Source of the DNA: Roseiarcus sp963780825
Lineage (GTDB): Bacteria; Pseudomonadota; Alphaproteobacteria; Rhizobiales; Beijerinckiaceae
Reading direction: 5' to 3'
DNA length: 64,000 nucleotides
Assembly (NCBI GenBank): GCA_963780825.1
Contig: CAWADL010000010.1
Coordinates: 558,001 to 622,000 of the forward strand
Made by a program: the position numbers and the translations under genes. Each line of letters opens with the position of its first letter. Within the stretch, counting starts at the first letter, position 1. The notes under the pieces are model-generated. The model had not been told where the DNA came from. It did no database searches and worked only from the letters and a program-made list of their open reading frames with translations. Shown one piece after another: positions 39,722 to 48,258 of this stretch.

Positions 39722-40352
39722 AGCGGCTGCTGATCGTCAATCCAAACACCAACGCCGCGGTGACGGGCTGGCTCGCCGATGAGGCGCGCGCGTGCGCCGG
39801 AGGGAGCCGAGATCATCGCGATCAGCGCCGGAGTCGGGCATGGCGGCGATGCAGACGCCGGAGGACATTGAGATCGCAGGCCGCGCGGTCGTGCAAACTA
39901 TCGCTGACCATGCACGAGGGCGCGATCTCGCGGGGCTGTCATCGCCGCCTTCGGCGATCCCGGCCTAGCGGCGGCGCGTACGCAAGGGTTGACGCGCGTG
40001 GTGGGGCTTGGGGAGGCCGGCATGCGCGCGGCGGCGCAGCGGCGGGCGGCGGTTCTCGATTGTGACGCTCGGCGCGGCGATGCGCGAGCCAATCCTGGCG
40101 AAGGCCGAGGCGCTCGGAGTCAGCGCGTGCCTCGTCGAGCTTCGGGTGTTGCCGCTCTCGATTCCTGAGATGATTGCTGATCGCGAGGGAGCGCGGCCGC
40201 TGATCTGGGAAGCGATCCGCAGCTGTCCCGGGCAAGCCGTATTGCTTGGCGGCGCGCCTTTCGCGGGGATGGCGCGGGACGCGGCCCGCGAGACAGGCAA
40301 AGTCGTGCTTGATGGCGTCGAAGCCTGTGTTGACGCGGTCATGGCCGAATAA
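39718..40352 (+). pseudogene. Aspartate/glutamate/hydantoin racemase-family protein, frameshifted
   Basis: ATG at 39718 overlaps the deacetylase stop. The opening MKRLLIVNPNTNAAVTGWLADEA is the classic start of hydantoin/Asp-Glu racemases, and the closing part (VTLGAAMREPILAKAEALGV, VLLGGAPFAGMARDAARETG, DGVEACVDAV) completes the fold in another frame. The cysteine-bearing middle is scrambled by shifts (39790-40010). The family includes hydantoin racemase, arylmalonate decarboxylase and maleate isomerase. Confidence 0.72.
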
Positions 40353-40376
40353 GGGAGTGCAGCGGCGCTTGAGGTT

Positions 40377-40503
40377 CTCCCTCCCCCCTTGTGGGGGAGG
40401 GCAGGGGAGGGGGGTTAGCCGCAAGCGCCGTCAGGTCAAGGTTCGGCCTTTCCAAGCCGAACCGACCCCCCTCCCTAACCCTCCCCCACAAGGGGGGAGG
40501 GAA
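40377..40503. repeat. GC-rich palindromic element, copy 1
   Basis: Terminal inverted arms of the type CCTCCCCCCTTGTGGGGGAG and CTCCCCCACAAGGGGGGAGG enclose ~85 bases that include a second inverted pair (GGTTCGGCTT/AAGCCGAACC). It is intergenic here. The same arms bound an insertion inside the UPF0280 gene at 46281-46396. Confidence 0.75.
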
Positions 40504-40568
40504 CGTGCTCTATCCTGATAGCTAGCGGTATCTTCGCTGCTTTGCCTTGAATTGAGGCTGGAGCCCGC

Positions 40569-40608
40569 TTGACAGCGCGCCCTCCCAGCGCAATCATTTG
40601 TGTACAAA
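40569..40608 (+). promoter_or_regulatory. Promoter and operator-like palindrome before the hydroxylase genes
   Basis: TTGACA at 40569-40574 and AATCAT at 40592-40597 are 17 bases apart, a plausible sigma-70 pair. Overlapping the expected start of transcription is TTTGTGTACAAA (40597-40608), with inverted arms TTTGT and ACAAA, a repressor-type position. The MarR protein encoded at 53009 is a candidate binder (inference). Confidence 0.45.
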
Positions 40609-40636
40609 CGAACCCCTAAATCGCGAGGCGCGCTGC

Positions 40637-41482
40637 TTGTTCGTCCGCCCGGCCAATCTTGCAGAGGCCTTGGACCGGCTTTCGCCGGGCGTGCGGGTGC
40701 TCGCGGGTTGCACGGACCTTTTGCCGGCGGCGGGCGAGGCCGGGCTTGTCGGCGATTTCATCGATGTCTCGCGGCTCGCAGAAATCCAGGGCATTCACCG
40801 GACGCGCGACGAAATAAGCTTCGGCGGCGCGACGACCTGGTGCGAGATCGTGCGCGCCGACCTGCCGCCGCCTTTGACGGCGCTGAAAGCCGCTGCGCGC
40901 GAGGTCGGCGCCGTGCAGATCCAGAACCGCGGCACGATCGCCGGCAATCTCTGCAACGCCTCGCCCGCCGCCGACGGCGTGCCGCCGCTGCTGGCGCTCG
41001 ACGCCGACGTCGAACTCGCCTCGCGCCGCGGTCGCGGCGCTTGCCGCTGGCGCGCTTCATCGCCGGTCCGCGCCGCACCGAGCTCGCCGCCGACGAGATC
41101 CTGGCCGCTGTCATCTGCCCCGCGCCGCCGGCGAACCGTGCGGTCGACGTTCCTGAAGCTCGGCGCGCGGCGCTATCTCGTCATCTCCATCGCCATGGTC
41201 GCAGTGGCGCTCGACATCGAGGACGACGCCGTGCGCGCCGCCCGGGTGGCCGTCGGCGCCTGCTCGCCGGTGGCGATGCGCCTGCCCGCCGCCGAGCGCC
41301 GGCTCGTCGGAGCGGCGGCCCGCGAAGGACTCGGCGCGCGGCTTCAGCCCGAGGACTTTGCTGACCTCGCGCCGATCGACGACGTGCGCGCCGATGTCGG
41401 CTACCGCCGCGCCGCCGCGCTGACGCTGACGCAAAGGGCGGTCGAGCTTTGCCTCCGGGGCGAGAGCGGAGGCGCCGTCTGA
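40637..41482 (+). CDS. Xanthine-dehydrogenase-family FAD subunit (nicotinate hydroxylase), frameshifted inside
   Basis: CoxM/NdhF-type flavin subunit, ~282 residues. A TTG at 40637 after GAGG is chosen because earlier in-frame starts lie inside the promoter/operator. Motifs: FVRPANLAEALDRL, VLAGCTDLLP (FAD pyrophosphate loop) and TIAGNLCNASPAADGVPPLLALDA. Between ~41030 and ~41150 the coding moves one frame out (LPLARFIAGPRRTELAADEIL) and back, so one base is missing and one gained. It resumes FLKLGARRYLVIS to the TGA at 41480-41482, which overlaps the next ATG. Passes electrons from the FeS-Mo subunit to an acceptor. Confidence 0.78.
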   Translation: MFVRPANLAEALDRLSPGVRVLAGCTDLLPAAGEAGLVGDFIDVSRLAEIQGIHRTRDEISFGGATTWCEIVRADLPPPLTALKAAAREVGAVQIQNRGTIAGNLCNASPAADGVPPLLALDADVELASRRGRGACRWRASSPVRAAPSSPPTRSWPLSSAPRRRRTVRSTFLKLGARRYLVISIAMVAVALDIEDDAVRAARVAVGACSPVAMRLPAAERRLVGAAAREGLGARLQPEDFADLAPIDDVRADVGYRRAAALTLTQRAVELCLRGESGGAV

Positions 41483-44239
41483 TGCTCGACATCGCGCAAG
41501 GCGTTCTCGCTCACACTCAACGGCGAGCCGGCGCGACTCTCCGCTCCCACCGAAGAGCGCCTGAGCCAGACGCTGCGCGAGCGCTGCGGCCTGACCGGCG
41601 TCAAGGTCGGCTGCAACGCCGGCGATTGCGGCGCCTGCACGGTGTTGATTGATGGCGAGCCGGTTTGCGCCTGCCTGACGACGGTAGGCCAGGTCGAGGG
41701 CCGGACGGTCGAGACGATCGAAGGTTTGAGCGACGCCGACCCCCTGGTGGCGCGGCTGCGCGCCGCCTTTCACGCCGAGGGCGCGGCGCAATGCGGGATC
41801 TGCACGCCGGCGGCGCTGCTCGCCGCCGTCGCGCTGAAGCGAAGCCATCCGCAGCCCGTCGGAGACGGAGATCAAGGACGCGCTGGGCGGCGTGCTGTGC
41901 CGCTGCACCGGCTATCGCGCCATCGTCGAGGCGGTCGGCAAGGCGCTCGGCGCCGAGCAAACACCGCTATCGGAGGGCGCCGCGGTCGGACGCCGCCTGC
42001 CGCGCCTCGACGGCGCGCGCAAGCTTATCGGCGCGGAAATATACGGCGCCGACGAATGGCCGAGCGATGCGCTCGTTGCGCGCGCGGTGCGCTCGCCGCA
42101 CGCCCATGCCGACTTCGCCTTCGGCGATCTCGACGCCTATGTCGCCGCCAACCCCGGCGTCGTCGCCGTTTTCACCGCCAAGGACGTGCCCGGCGAAAAC
42201 CGCTTCGGCGTCATTCCGCCCTTCGCCGATCAGCCGGCGCTCGCCGAGGCGCGCGCGCTGTTCCGCGGCGAAGCGGTGGCGCTGGTCGTCGGCGAGGAGG
42301 CGGCGATGCAGGCGCTCGACCTCGGCCGCTTCCCCGTGACCTTCACGCCGCTGCCGGCGCTGACGACGCTCGACGCCGCGCTCGCCGAGGACGCGCCGCG
42401 CCTGCACGCGAACCGGCCCGGCAATATCCTCACGCGCGGCCGCGTCGTGCGCGGCGACGCGGAGGGCGGCGCTGGCGGCGTCCGACGTCGTGGTTGAAGG
42501 CGCCTTCGAGACCGGCTTCGTCGAGCACGCCTATATCGAGCCGGAAGCCGGCTTCGCGCGCCGCGTCGGCGATCGCATCGAGGTGCAGGCCTGCACCCAG
42601 GCGCCTTATATGGATCGCGACGGCGATCGCCGGCATTCTCGGCATCGCGCCCGAGGCGGTGCGCATCCTGCCGACCGCGGTCGGCGGCGGCTTTGGCGTC
42701 CAAGCTCGATCTGTCCGTGCAGCCCTTCATCGCCCTCGCCGCCTGGAAGCTGAACCGCCCGGTGCGGATGACCTATTCGCGCGTCGGAATCGATGCAGAT
42801 CGACAACCAAGCGCCACCCCTCGCGCATTCGCGCTGAAGTCGGCGCCACGCGCGACGGCCGTCTCACAGGCGATGGATTTTCGGCGCCGATTTCAACACC
42901 GGCGCCTACGCCTCCTGGGGGCCGACAGTCGCCAATCGCGTGCCCGTCCACGCCTCCGGGCCTTATCTGCATGCCCAACTACCGGGCGCTCGCGCGCGCG
43001 GTTCACACGCATCTCGTTCCCGCCGGCGCCTTCCGCGGCTTCGGCGTGCCGCAGAGCGCGCTGGCGCAGGAGCAGTTGTTACGACGAACTGGCGCTGAAG
43101 CTCGGCCTCGATCCGCTGGAGTTCCGCATCCTCAACGCGCTGGAAGTCGGCCAACCAACCGTGACCGGCCAGGTATTCGCCGACGGCCTCGGCTTCAAAC
43201 AATGCCTGGAAGCCTGCGCCCGCGCTGGCGCGCCGCGCGCGCCGAAGCCGAGGCGTTCAACGCGGCCGCGCAACGGCCCGATCCGGCGCGGCGTCGGCGT
43301 CGCCGGCATGTGGTACGGCTGCGGCAACACTTCGCTGTCCAACCCCTCGACGATCCGCGTCGGCCTGAAGCCGGACGGCCGCGTCGCGCTGTTCCAAGGC
43401 GCGGTCGACATCGGCCAAGGCTCGAACACCGTCATCGCGCAAATCTTCGCTGATGCGCTCGGCGCGCCGATCGACGCGCTCGACCTGCTCGGCGCCGACA
43501 CCGACACGACGCCCGATTGCGGCAAGACCTCCGCCTCGCGCCAGACATTCGTCACCGGCAACGCCGCCCGCGCTCGCCGGCCGCGCGATGCGCGAGCCAG
43601 ATCCTGCGGCTCGCCAATGTCGGCGAGGACGCGGCGCTCGGCTTCGCGCCGGGCGCTGGTCATCGCGGCGCTGGCGGCGAGACGCGCATCGACCTCGACC
43701 GCGCTGCCCGTCAACCCGCCGGCTTCGTCGATCGAATGCGTCGAGACCTACGATCCGCCGACCACGACGCTGGACGCGACGGGCAGGGCGAGCCCTATGC
43801 CGTGTTCGGCTCCGGCGCGCATCTCGCCGAGATCGAGGTCGACATCGAACTCGGCCGCGTACGCGTGACGCGCCTCACCTGCGCGCACGACGTCGGCCGC
43901 GCCATCAACCCGACTTTGGTTGAAGGCCAGATCGAAGGCGGCGCGGCGCAGGGCCTGGGCCTCGCGCTGATGGAGGAGTTCTTCCCGCACCGCAGCGAGA
44001 ACCTGCACGATTATCTGATCCCGACCATCGGCGACATGCCGCCGGTCGAGTGCATCCTGATCGAGGACCCGTCCTCGGAAGGTCCGTTCGGCGCCAAGGG
44101 CATCGGCGAACAGGCGCTGATCCCGACCGCGCCGGCGATCTTCAACGCGATCCATCACGCCACCGGCGTCCGCCTGACGCGCGCGCCCGCCACGCCCGAC
44201 CGCGTGCGCGCCGCTCTGCAAGCGAGCGGCGTGCTTTAG
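41482..44239 (+). pseudogene. Fused [2Fe-2S]-molybdopterin subunit of xanthine-dehydrogenase-family hydroxylase, multiply frameshifted
   Basis: ATG at 41482 overlaps the FAD-subunit stop. First domain: FSLTLNGEPARLS, CNAGDCGACTVLIDG, CGICTPAALLAA and LCRCTGYRAIVEAVGKALG, giving two [2Fe-2S] sites. Without any break the same frame (41892-42497) goes on to RLDGARKLIGAEIYGADEW, the start of the molybdopterin subunit, so both subunits are one polypeptide (~910 residues). Mo-domain motifs: FRGEAVALVV, GIAPEAVRILPTAVGGGFG, VPAGAFRGFGVPQSALAQEQ, VDIGQGSNTVIAQI and GPFGAKGIGEQALIPTAPAI with the active-site Glu region. Ten or more shifts, nearly all +1. Adjacent 6-hydroxynicotinate reductase points to nicotinate 6-hydroxylation. 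Confidence 0.75.
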
Positions 44240-44250
44240 ACCAAGGAGTT

Positions 44251-44396
44251 CCGTCATTGCGAGCGAAGCGAAGCAATCCAGCGCTGGGCCCAGACACCGC
44301 GGCTTCTGGTGTGGCCACTCCAGCGCCGGCGTCGCGCAACGCCCAACCGACGTCTCGCGGAGAGGCTGGATTGCTTCGCTTCGCTCGCAATGACGG
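44251..44396. repeat. REP-like inverted repeat, copy 1
   Basis: Arms CCGTCATTGCGAGCGAAGCG... and its complement at the right end, ~30 bases each and essentially perfect, enclose ~85 variable bases. It lies between the hydroxylase stop and the reductase start. Two more copies are at 48093 and 49547. Confidence 0.88.
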
Positions 44397-44414
44397 TAAA
44401 TCGCAGTTTCAACA

Positions 44415-45869
44415 ATGAACCAAACCGACGACAAGATCCGCTGCGACGCCTGCCCGGTGATGTGCTACATCCGGCCGGGCATGACCGGCGCCTGCGACCG
44501 CTACGCCAACGAGAACGGCCTGCTCGTGCGCGTCGACCCGCACGTGCTGCTCGACCGCACCTTAAGCCAGGGCGGCCGCATCGCCGCCTTCGCCGGCGCC
44601 TCGGAGTCCTGGAGCGGCGAAATTTTTAGCGGCCCCGAGCGCTTCGTCACCGCGATCGGCGCCGGCACCACCTATCCCGACTATAAGCCCGCGCCATTCA
44701 TCGTCTCCAGCCAAGTCGATGGCGTCGATACGGTGACGGTGGTGACCGAAGGCATCTACAGCTATTGCGGCGTCAAGCTGAAGATCGATACCGACCGCCA
44801 TCTCGGCGCCGAATGCGCCATCGTCCGCGCCGAAGGCGAGCCGGTCGGCCATGTGACGACCGGCGAATACGGCTCGCAGATGCTCTCGCTCGGCGGCGTC
44901 AACCACCTCACCCACGGCGCCAAGAAAGAAGGCCGCGTCACCTGCCAGACGCTGCTCGATCTCTGCAACGGCAACCCGGTCGAGCTCTCCGTCGACGGCG
45001 GCGCGACGGTGATTGTCGAAGCCGGCAAGCCGCCGATCGTCAATGGCGGCCGCGAGCAGCGCATGCGCGTCGGCTGCGGCTCGGCGACGATCGGCATGTT
45101 TGCTCGCCAATGGTTCGGCAAGGTCGACGAGGTCGTCGTGGTTGACGACCACATCACCGGCGTGTTGTCCGAGCATCAGGCCGGTAAGTTCTTGGGCGCG
45201 CGCGATACCGGCATCCGCATGAAAGGCCGGCGCTCGACGCCGGGGCGCTATTTCCATGTCGCCGAGCCCGGCACAGGGTGGGGCGGCGCCAATATCAGCG
45301 ATCCGCTGGAGATCGTCGCAGGCTTCAATCCGAAGGTCGCGTGGCCCGGCATGACGATGCTGATGGTGTCGACGACCGGCGAGCAGCACGCGTTCTATCA
45401 ACTGAACGAAGAGCTGAAGCCTATCCAACAACAATTGCCCGAAGCCCTGCGCGAGTCGGTCGAGCGCATCGCCGAGAATTGCGAACCCGCGCTTTGCACA
45501 GTTCTGTTCATGGCCGGCGCCGGCGGCTCGCTGCGCGCGGGCGTCACCGAGAACCCGGTGCGGCTCACCCGCTCGGTGCGGAGTGCGCTGACGACGGTGA
45601 CGGCCGGCGGCGCGCCGGTCTACGTTTGGCCCGGCGGCGGCATCACCTTCATGGTTGATGTCTCGCTGTTGCCGAAGAACGCCTTCGGCTACGTGCCGAC
45701 GCCAGCGATCGTGGCGCCGATCGAGTTCACCTTGCGCCTCGACGATTATGCGGCGCTCGGCGGTCACGTCGAAGAAGTGCGCGCGTTGAGCGACGTGCTG
45801 GCGCTGCACGCTGAACGCGCGACCAATGTGTTCGTTGACGGCGCTATCCAACGCACGGCCCGAGTCTGA
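44415..45869 (+). CDS. hnr: 6-hydroxynicotinate reductase
   Basis: 484 residues from ATG at 44415, 19 bases after a repeat element, with no clear ribosome site. N-terminal cysteines C10-x2-C13-x3-C17-x9-C27 (CDACPVMCYIRPG) form an iron-sulfur site. The body has GVKLKIDTDRHLG, VTTGEYGSQMLSLGGVNHL, GCGSATIGMFARQW, EPGTGWGGANISDPLEIV and LMVSTTGEQHAFY. I recognise this as the 6-hydroxynicotinate reductase family, which in Eubacterium barkeri reduces 6-hydroxynicotinate to 1,4,5,6-tetrahydro-6-oxonicotinate using Fe-S clusters and covalent flavin. The hydroxylase genes precede it and an enamidase gene lies at 56.6 kb, the next step. Its stop overlaps the UPF0280 start as TGATG. Intact, unlike the genes just upstream. 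Confidence 0.82.
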   Translation: MNQTDDKIRCDACPVMCYIRPGMTGACDRYANENGLLVRVDPHVLLDRTLSQGGRIAAFAGASESWSGEIFSGPERFVTAIGAGTTYPDYKPAPFIVSSQVDGVDTVTVVTEGIYSYCGVKLKIDTDRHLGAECAIVRAEGEPVGHVTTGEYGSQMLSLGGVNHLTHGAKKEGRVTCQTLLDLCNGNPVELSVDGGATVIVEAGKPPIVNGGREQRMRVGCGSATIGMFARQWFGKVDEVVVVDDHITGVLSEHQAGKFLGARDTGIRMKGRRSTPGRYFHVAEPGTGWGGANISDPLEIVAGFNPKVAWPGMTMLMVSTTGEQHAFYQLNEELKPIQQQLPEALRESVERIAENCEPALCTVLFMAGAGGSLRAGVTENPVRLTRSVRSALTTVTAGGAPVYVWPGGGITFMVDVSLLPKNAFGYVPTPAIVAPIEFTLRLDDYAALGGHVEEVRALSDVLALHAERATNVFVDGAIQRTARV

Positions 45870-47092
45870 TGCGCGCGCAGTTCGCCATCCTCCCTGACGG
45901 TCGCCGTCATTTCCACGACGGGCCGATCGATCTCATCATCGAGGCGTCAGGTGAGGCCATGGCGGTAGCGGATGCCTACGACGCCGCCGCGGAGCGATTT
46001 GCGACGATCCTTGACGAGTTATGTTTGGAGCTGCCGCGGCTGCGCGCCGCAAGCGGCGCGCAGCCGGAAGGCGTCGTTGCGAGACGCATGGTTGACGCTG
46101 TCGCATGCTTTGCTGGCGAGCGGTTCGTCACGCCGATGGCCGCCGTGGCGGGCGCGGTCGCAGAGGAGGTTCTCGCGGCGATGGTTGACGTGGCGCTGCT
46201 TGAGCGCGCCTATGTGAACAACGGCGGCGACATCGCGCTGCATCTTGCTTGTGAAAACGGGAGTGATCGCCCCTCAGCTATCCCCTCCCCCCTTGTGGGG
46301 GAGGGCAAGGGAGGGGGGCGGTTCGGCTTGGATGAAGCTCACCGGAGGGTCTTGCAGCTACCCCCCACCCCGGCCCTCCCCCACAAGGGGGGAGGGAGTG
46401 CGCGGCGCCGGCGCCACTCAACGATCGAAGGGCCTGCCTCGTTCACGATCGGCCTCATCGCCCGCCCCGACCAACCAACGCCGTTCGGCAAAGCGCGCAT
46501 CACCGCCCACGACTCCGCGCGTGGCGTCGCTACCTCCGGCTGGCGCGGGCGCAGCTTTTCGCTCGGCGTCGCTGACGCCGTCACCGTGATCGCCCGCACC
46601 GCCTCGCTCGCCGACGCCGCGGCAACGCTGATCGCCAACGCGGTCGACCTGCCTGATCATCCCGCGATCACGCGCGCGCCCGCCCGTTCGCGCGATCCGC
46701 AGAGCGATCTCGGCGATCGGTTGGTGACGCTCGCCGTCGGTCCGCTGACCGCCACGGAGATCACAACCGCGCTCGACCTCGGCGTCGCCGAGGCCCAGCA
46801 CTGGCTCGCCCGCGGCCTCATCGACGCCGCCGCGCTGAGCCTTGACGGCCAAACCCGCCTTGTCGCGGCCGAACCCAGCCTCTACAGCTTCGACGCAACC
46901 TTCTCTGGCACAGGAAAAACGCCATGCCTTCGGTTGAACTGCGCAAGCGCGCGATCCAGATCGAGGAGGTCTTTCACGAGGGCGGCCCGGTCGCCGCGAT
47001 TCCCTATCGGCGCGCGGCAATCCTCGCCGTCATCAAGAACCCGTTTGCCGGCCGCTATGTCGAGCACATCGTCGGCTTCTCCGACGATCTGA
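45869..47092 (+). CDS. UPF0280 family protein (ApbE superfamily) carrying an in-frame palindromic element
   Basis: ATG at 45869 overlaps the reductase stop. UPF0280/COG2122 core: AQFAILPDGRRHFHDGPIDLIIEA, FVTPMAAVAGAVAEEVL, ERAYVNNGGDIALHLA, FTIGLIARPD, ATSGWRGRSFSLGVADAVTVIA and AATLIANAVDLPDHPAI. Residues ~132-185 are not family sequence: they are the translation of a GC-rich palindromic repeat (PLVGEGKGGG..., PALPHKGGG), kept in frame. The final ~55 codons overlap the next gene in another frame, so the true stop has probably been lost to an indel near 46900. Known: COG2122 belongs to the ApbE superfamily, whose characterised members attach FMN covalently. Inference: may flavinylate the adjacent reductase. 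Confidence 0.72.
   Translation: MRAQFAILPDGRRHFHDGPIDLIIEASGEAMAVADAYDAAAERFATILDELCLELPRLRAASGAQPEGVVARRMVDAVACFAGERFVTPMAAVAGAVAEEVLAAMVDVALLERAYVNNGGDIALHLACENGSDRPSAIPSPLVGEGKGGGRFGLDEAHRRVLQLPPTPALPHKGGGSARRRRHSTIEGPASFTIGLIARPDQPTPFGKARITAHDSARGVATSGWRGRSFSLGVADAVTVIARTASLADAAATLIANAVDLPDHPAITRAPARSRDPQSDLGDRLVTLAVGPLTATEITTALDLGVAEAQHWLARGLIDAAALSLDGQTRLVAAEPSLYSFDATFSGTGKTPCLRLNCASARSRSRRSFTRAARSPRFPIGARQSSPSSRTRLPAAMSSTSSASPTI
46281..46396. repeat. GC-rich palindromic element, copy 2, inside UPF0280 coding sequence
   Basis: Same terminal arms as the copy at 40377 (CCTCCCCCCTTGTGGGGGAG type at the left, its complement at the right) and the internal GGTTCGGCTT block. It sits within an open reading frame and is translated without a stop. 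Confidence 0.8.
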
Positions 47093-47508
47093 AACCACTC
47101 GGGCTCGAAATGGCGAAAGCGTTGATTGACGCGCTCGGCGGCGATCCCAAAACAATCGAAGGCTACGGCAAAGGCGCCATCGTCGGCGCGGCCGGCGAGA
47201 TCGAACACGGCGCGTTGTGGCACGTTCCCGGCGGCTATGCGATGCGCGAAGCGCTCGGCGGCGCGCTGGCCATCGTGCCGTCAGCGAAGAAAGTCGCCGG
47301 CGTCGGCGCGCGGCTCGACGTGCCGATCACCCACATCGACGCTTCCTATGTGCGCAGCCATTTCGACGCGATCGAGGTCGGCATAGTGGATGCGCCGCGC
47401 GCCGACGAAATATTGCTCGCGCTCGCGATGACGGCGGGCGCGCGCGTGCACAACCGCGCCGGCGGCCTGAAGGCTTCCGAGATCAAAGCCAGGGATGGCC
47501 TCAGATGA
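46924..47508 (+). CDS. AA_synth family protein 1 (PF06684)
   Basis: 194 residues from ATG at 46924 with AGGAAA upstream. Family of 'amino acid synthesis' proteins known mainly from structures and gene neighbourhoods, with no settled reaction. Conserved-looking blocks shared with the next gene: VIKNPFAGRYVE, YGKGAIVGAAGEIEHGA, ALGGALAIVPSAKK, DASYVRSHFDAIEVGI, DAPRADEILLALAMT and KASEIKARDGLR. It lies in the nicotinate locus between reductase and importer genes. Stop overlaps the next start as ATGA, so the two paralogues are co-translated and may form a heteromer. Confidence 0.8.
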   Translation: MPSVELRKRAIQIEEVFHEGGPVAAIPYRRAAILAVIKNPFAGRYVEHIVGFSDDLKPLGLEMAKALIDALGGDPKTIEGYGKGAIVGAAGEIEHGALWHVPGGYAMREALGGALAIVPSAKKVAGVGARLDVPITHIDASYVRSHFDAIEVGIVDAPRADEILLALAMTAGARVHNRAGGLKASEIKARDGLR

Positions 47509-48089
47509 AAGCCGAGATTCGCAAGCTTGCCATTTTCGTTGAAGAGACCCGCGAGGAGGGCGGCCGCGTGGTCGATCCGCCGACACGCCGGGCGGCAGCG
47601 GTTGCGGTGATCAAGAATCCCTTCGCCGGGCGCTACGTCGAAGACCTCAGCGAGTTGATTGATATCGGCGAGGAGCTTGGCGGCTTGCTGACGGAGAAGG
47701 CGATCGCGGCGCTCGGCATTGCCGGCGATCGCGCCGAAAGCTACGGCAAGGCCGCCGCCGTCGGCGAGAATGGCGAGCTGGAGCACGCCGCCGCGATCCT
47801 GCACCCGAAACTCGGCGCGCCGGTGCGCAAGGCGCTTGGCAAAGGCGCGGCGCTGATCCCGTCATCAAAGAAGCGCGGCGGGCCGGGCGTGGCGCTGGAT
47901 ATCCCGCTCGGGCACAAGGACGCGGCGTTTGTGCGCAGCCATTTCGACGGCATGGAGGTTCGGTTGAACGACGCGCCGCGCGCCAACGAAATCATGGTCG
48001 CCGTCGCCGTCACCAATTCCGGCCGCCCGCATCCGCGGGTGGGCGGTCTGAAGAAAGATGAGATCAAGGGCGTCGATGGATTGAGGTAG
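47505..48089 (+). CDS. AA_synth family protein 2 (PF06684)
   Basis: 194 residues from ATG at 47505, overlapping the stop of its paralogue. Shares VIKNPFAGRYVE, SYGKAAAVGENGELEHAA, KGAALIPSSKK, AAFVRSHFDGMEVRLNDAPRA and the C-terminal GLKKDEIKGVDGLR. By eye about half of the residues match the first copy, with the N-terminal half most divergent. Tandem duplication followed by divergence suggests distinct subunits. No catalytic residues can be named; His and Glu in GELEHAA and the SHFD block are conserved in both. Confidence 0.8.
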   Translation: MKAEIRKLAIFVEETREEGGRVVDPPTRRAAAVAVIKNPFAGRYVEDLSELIDIGEELGGLLTEKAIAALGIAGDRAESYGKAAAVGENGELEHAAAILHPKLGAPVRKALGKGAALIPSSKKRGGPGVALDIPLGHKDAAFVRSHFDGMEVRLNDAPRANEIMVAVAVTNSGRPHPRVGGLKKDEIKGVDGLR

Positions 48090-48092
48090 CGA

Positions 48093-48240
48093 CCGTCATT
48101 GCGAGCGAAGCGAAGCAATCCAGCCTCTCGGCGAAAGCGCGGGATCAGGGGTCACCACGCACGGGGCGCGGCGGTTAGCCGTCCGGCGCCGCGGCGTCTG
48201 GCCCCGGCGCTGGATTGCTTCGCTTCGCTCGAAATGCGGC
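48093..48240. repeat. REP-like inverted repeat, copy 2
   Basis: Left arm CCGTCATTGCGAGCGAAGCG is intact. The right arm is partly decayed (CGAAATGCGG instead of CGCAATGACGG). It lies between the second AA_synth gene and the importer binding-protein gene. Confidence 0.85.
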
Positions 48241-48258
48241 GTTTAGGAGGATCATCAC

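Noticed and set aside
29476..44239. Programmed +1 ribosomal frameshifting as an explanation for the many +1 breaks
   Set aside because: Breaks occur many times per gene, at no common slippery motif, in unrelated genes; random base insertions in the sequence explain them better.
44562..45851. 429-residue minus-strand ORF opposite 6-hydroxynicotinate reductase
   Set aside because: Shadow ORF with no recognisable domain; the opposite frame has a full-length family match.
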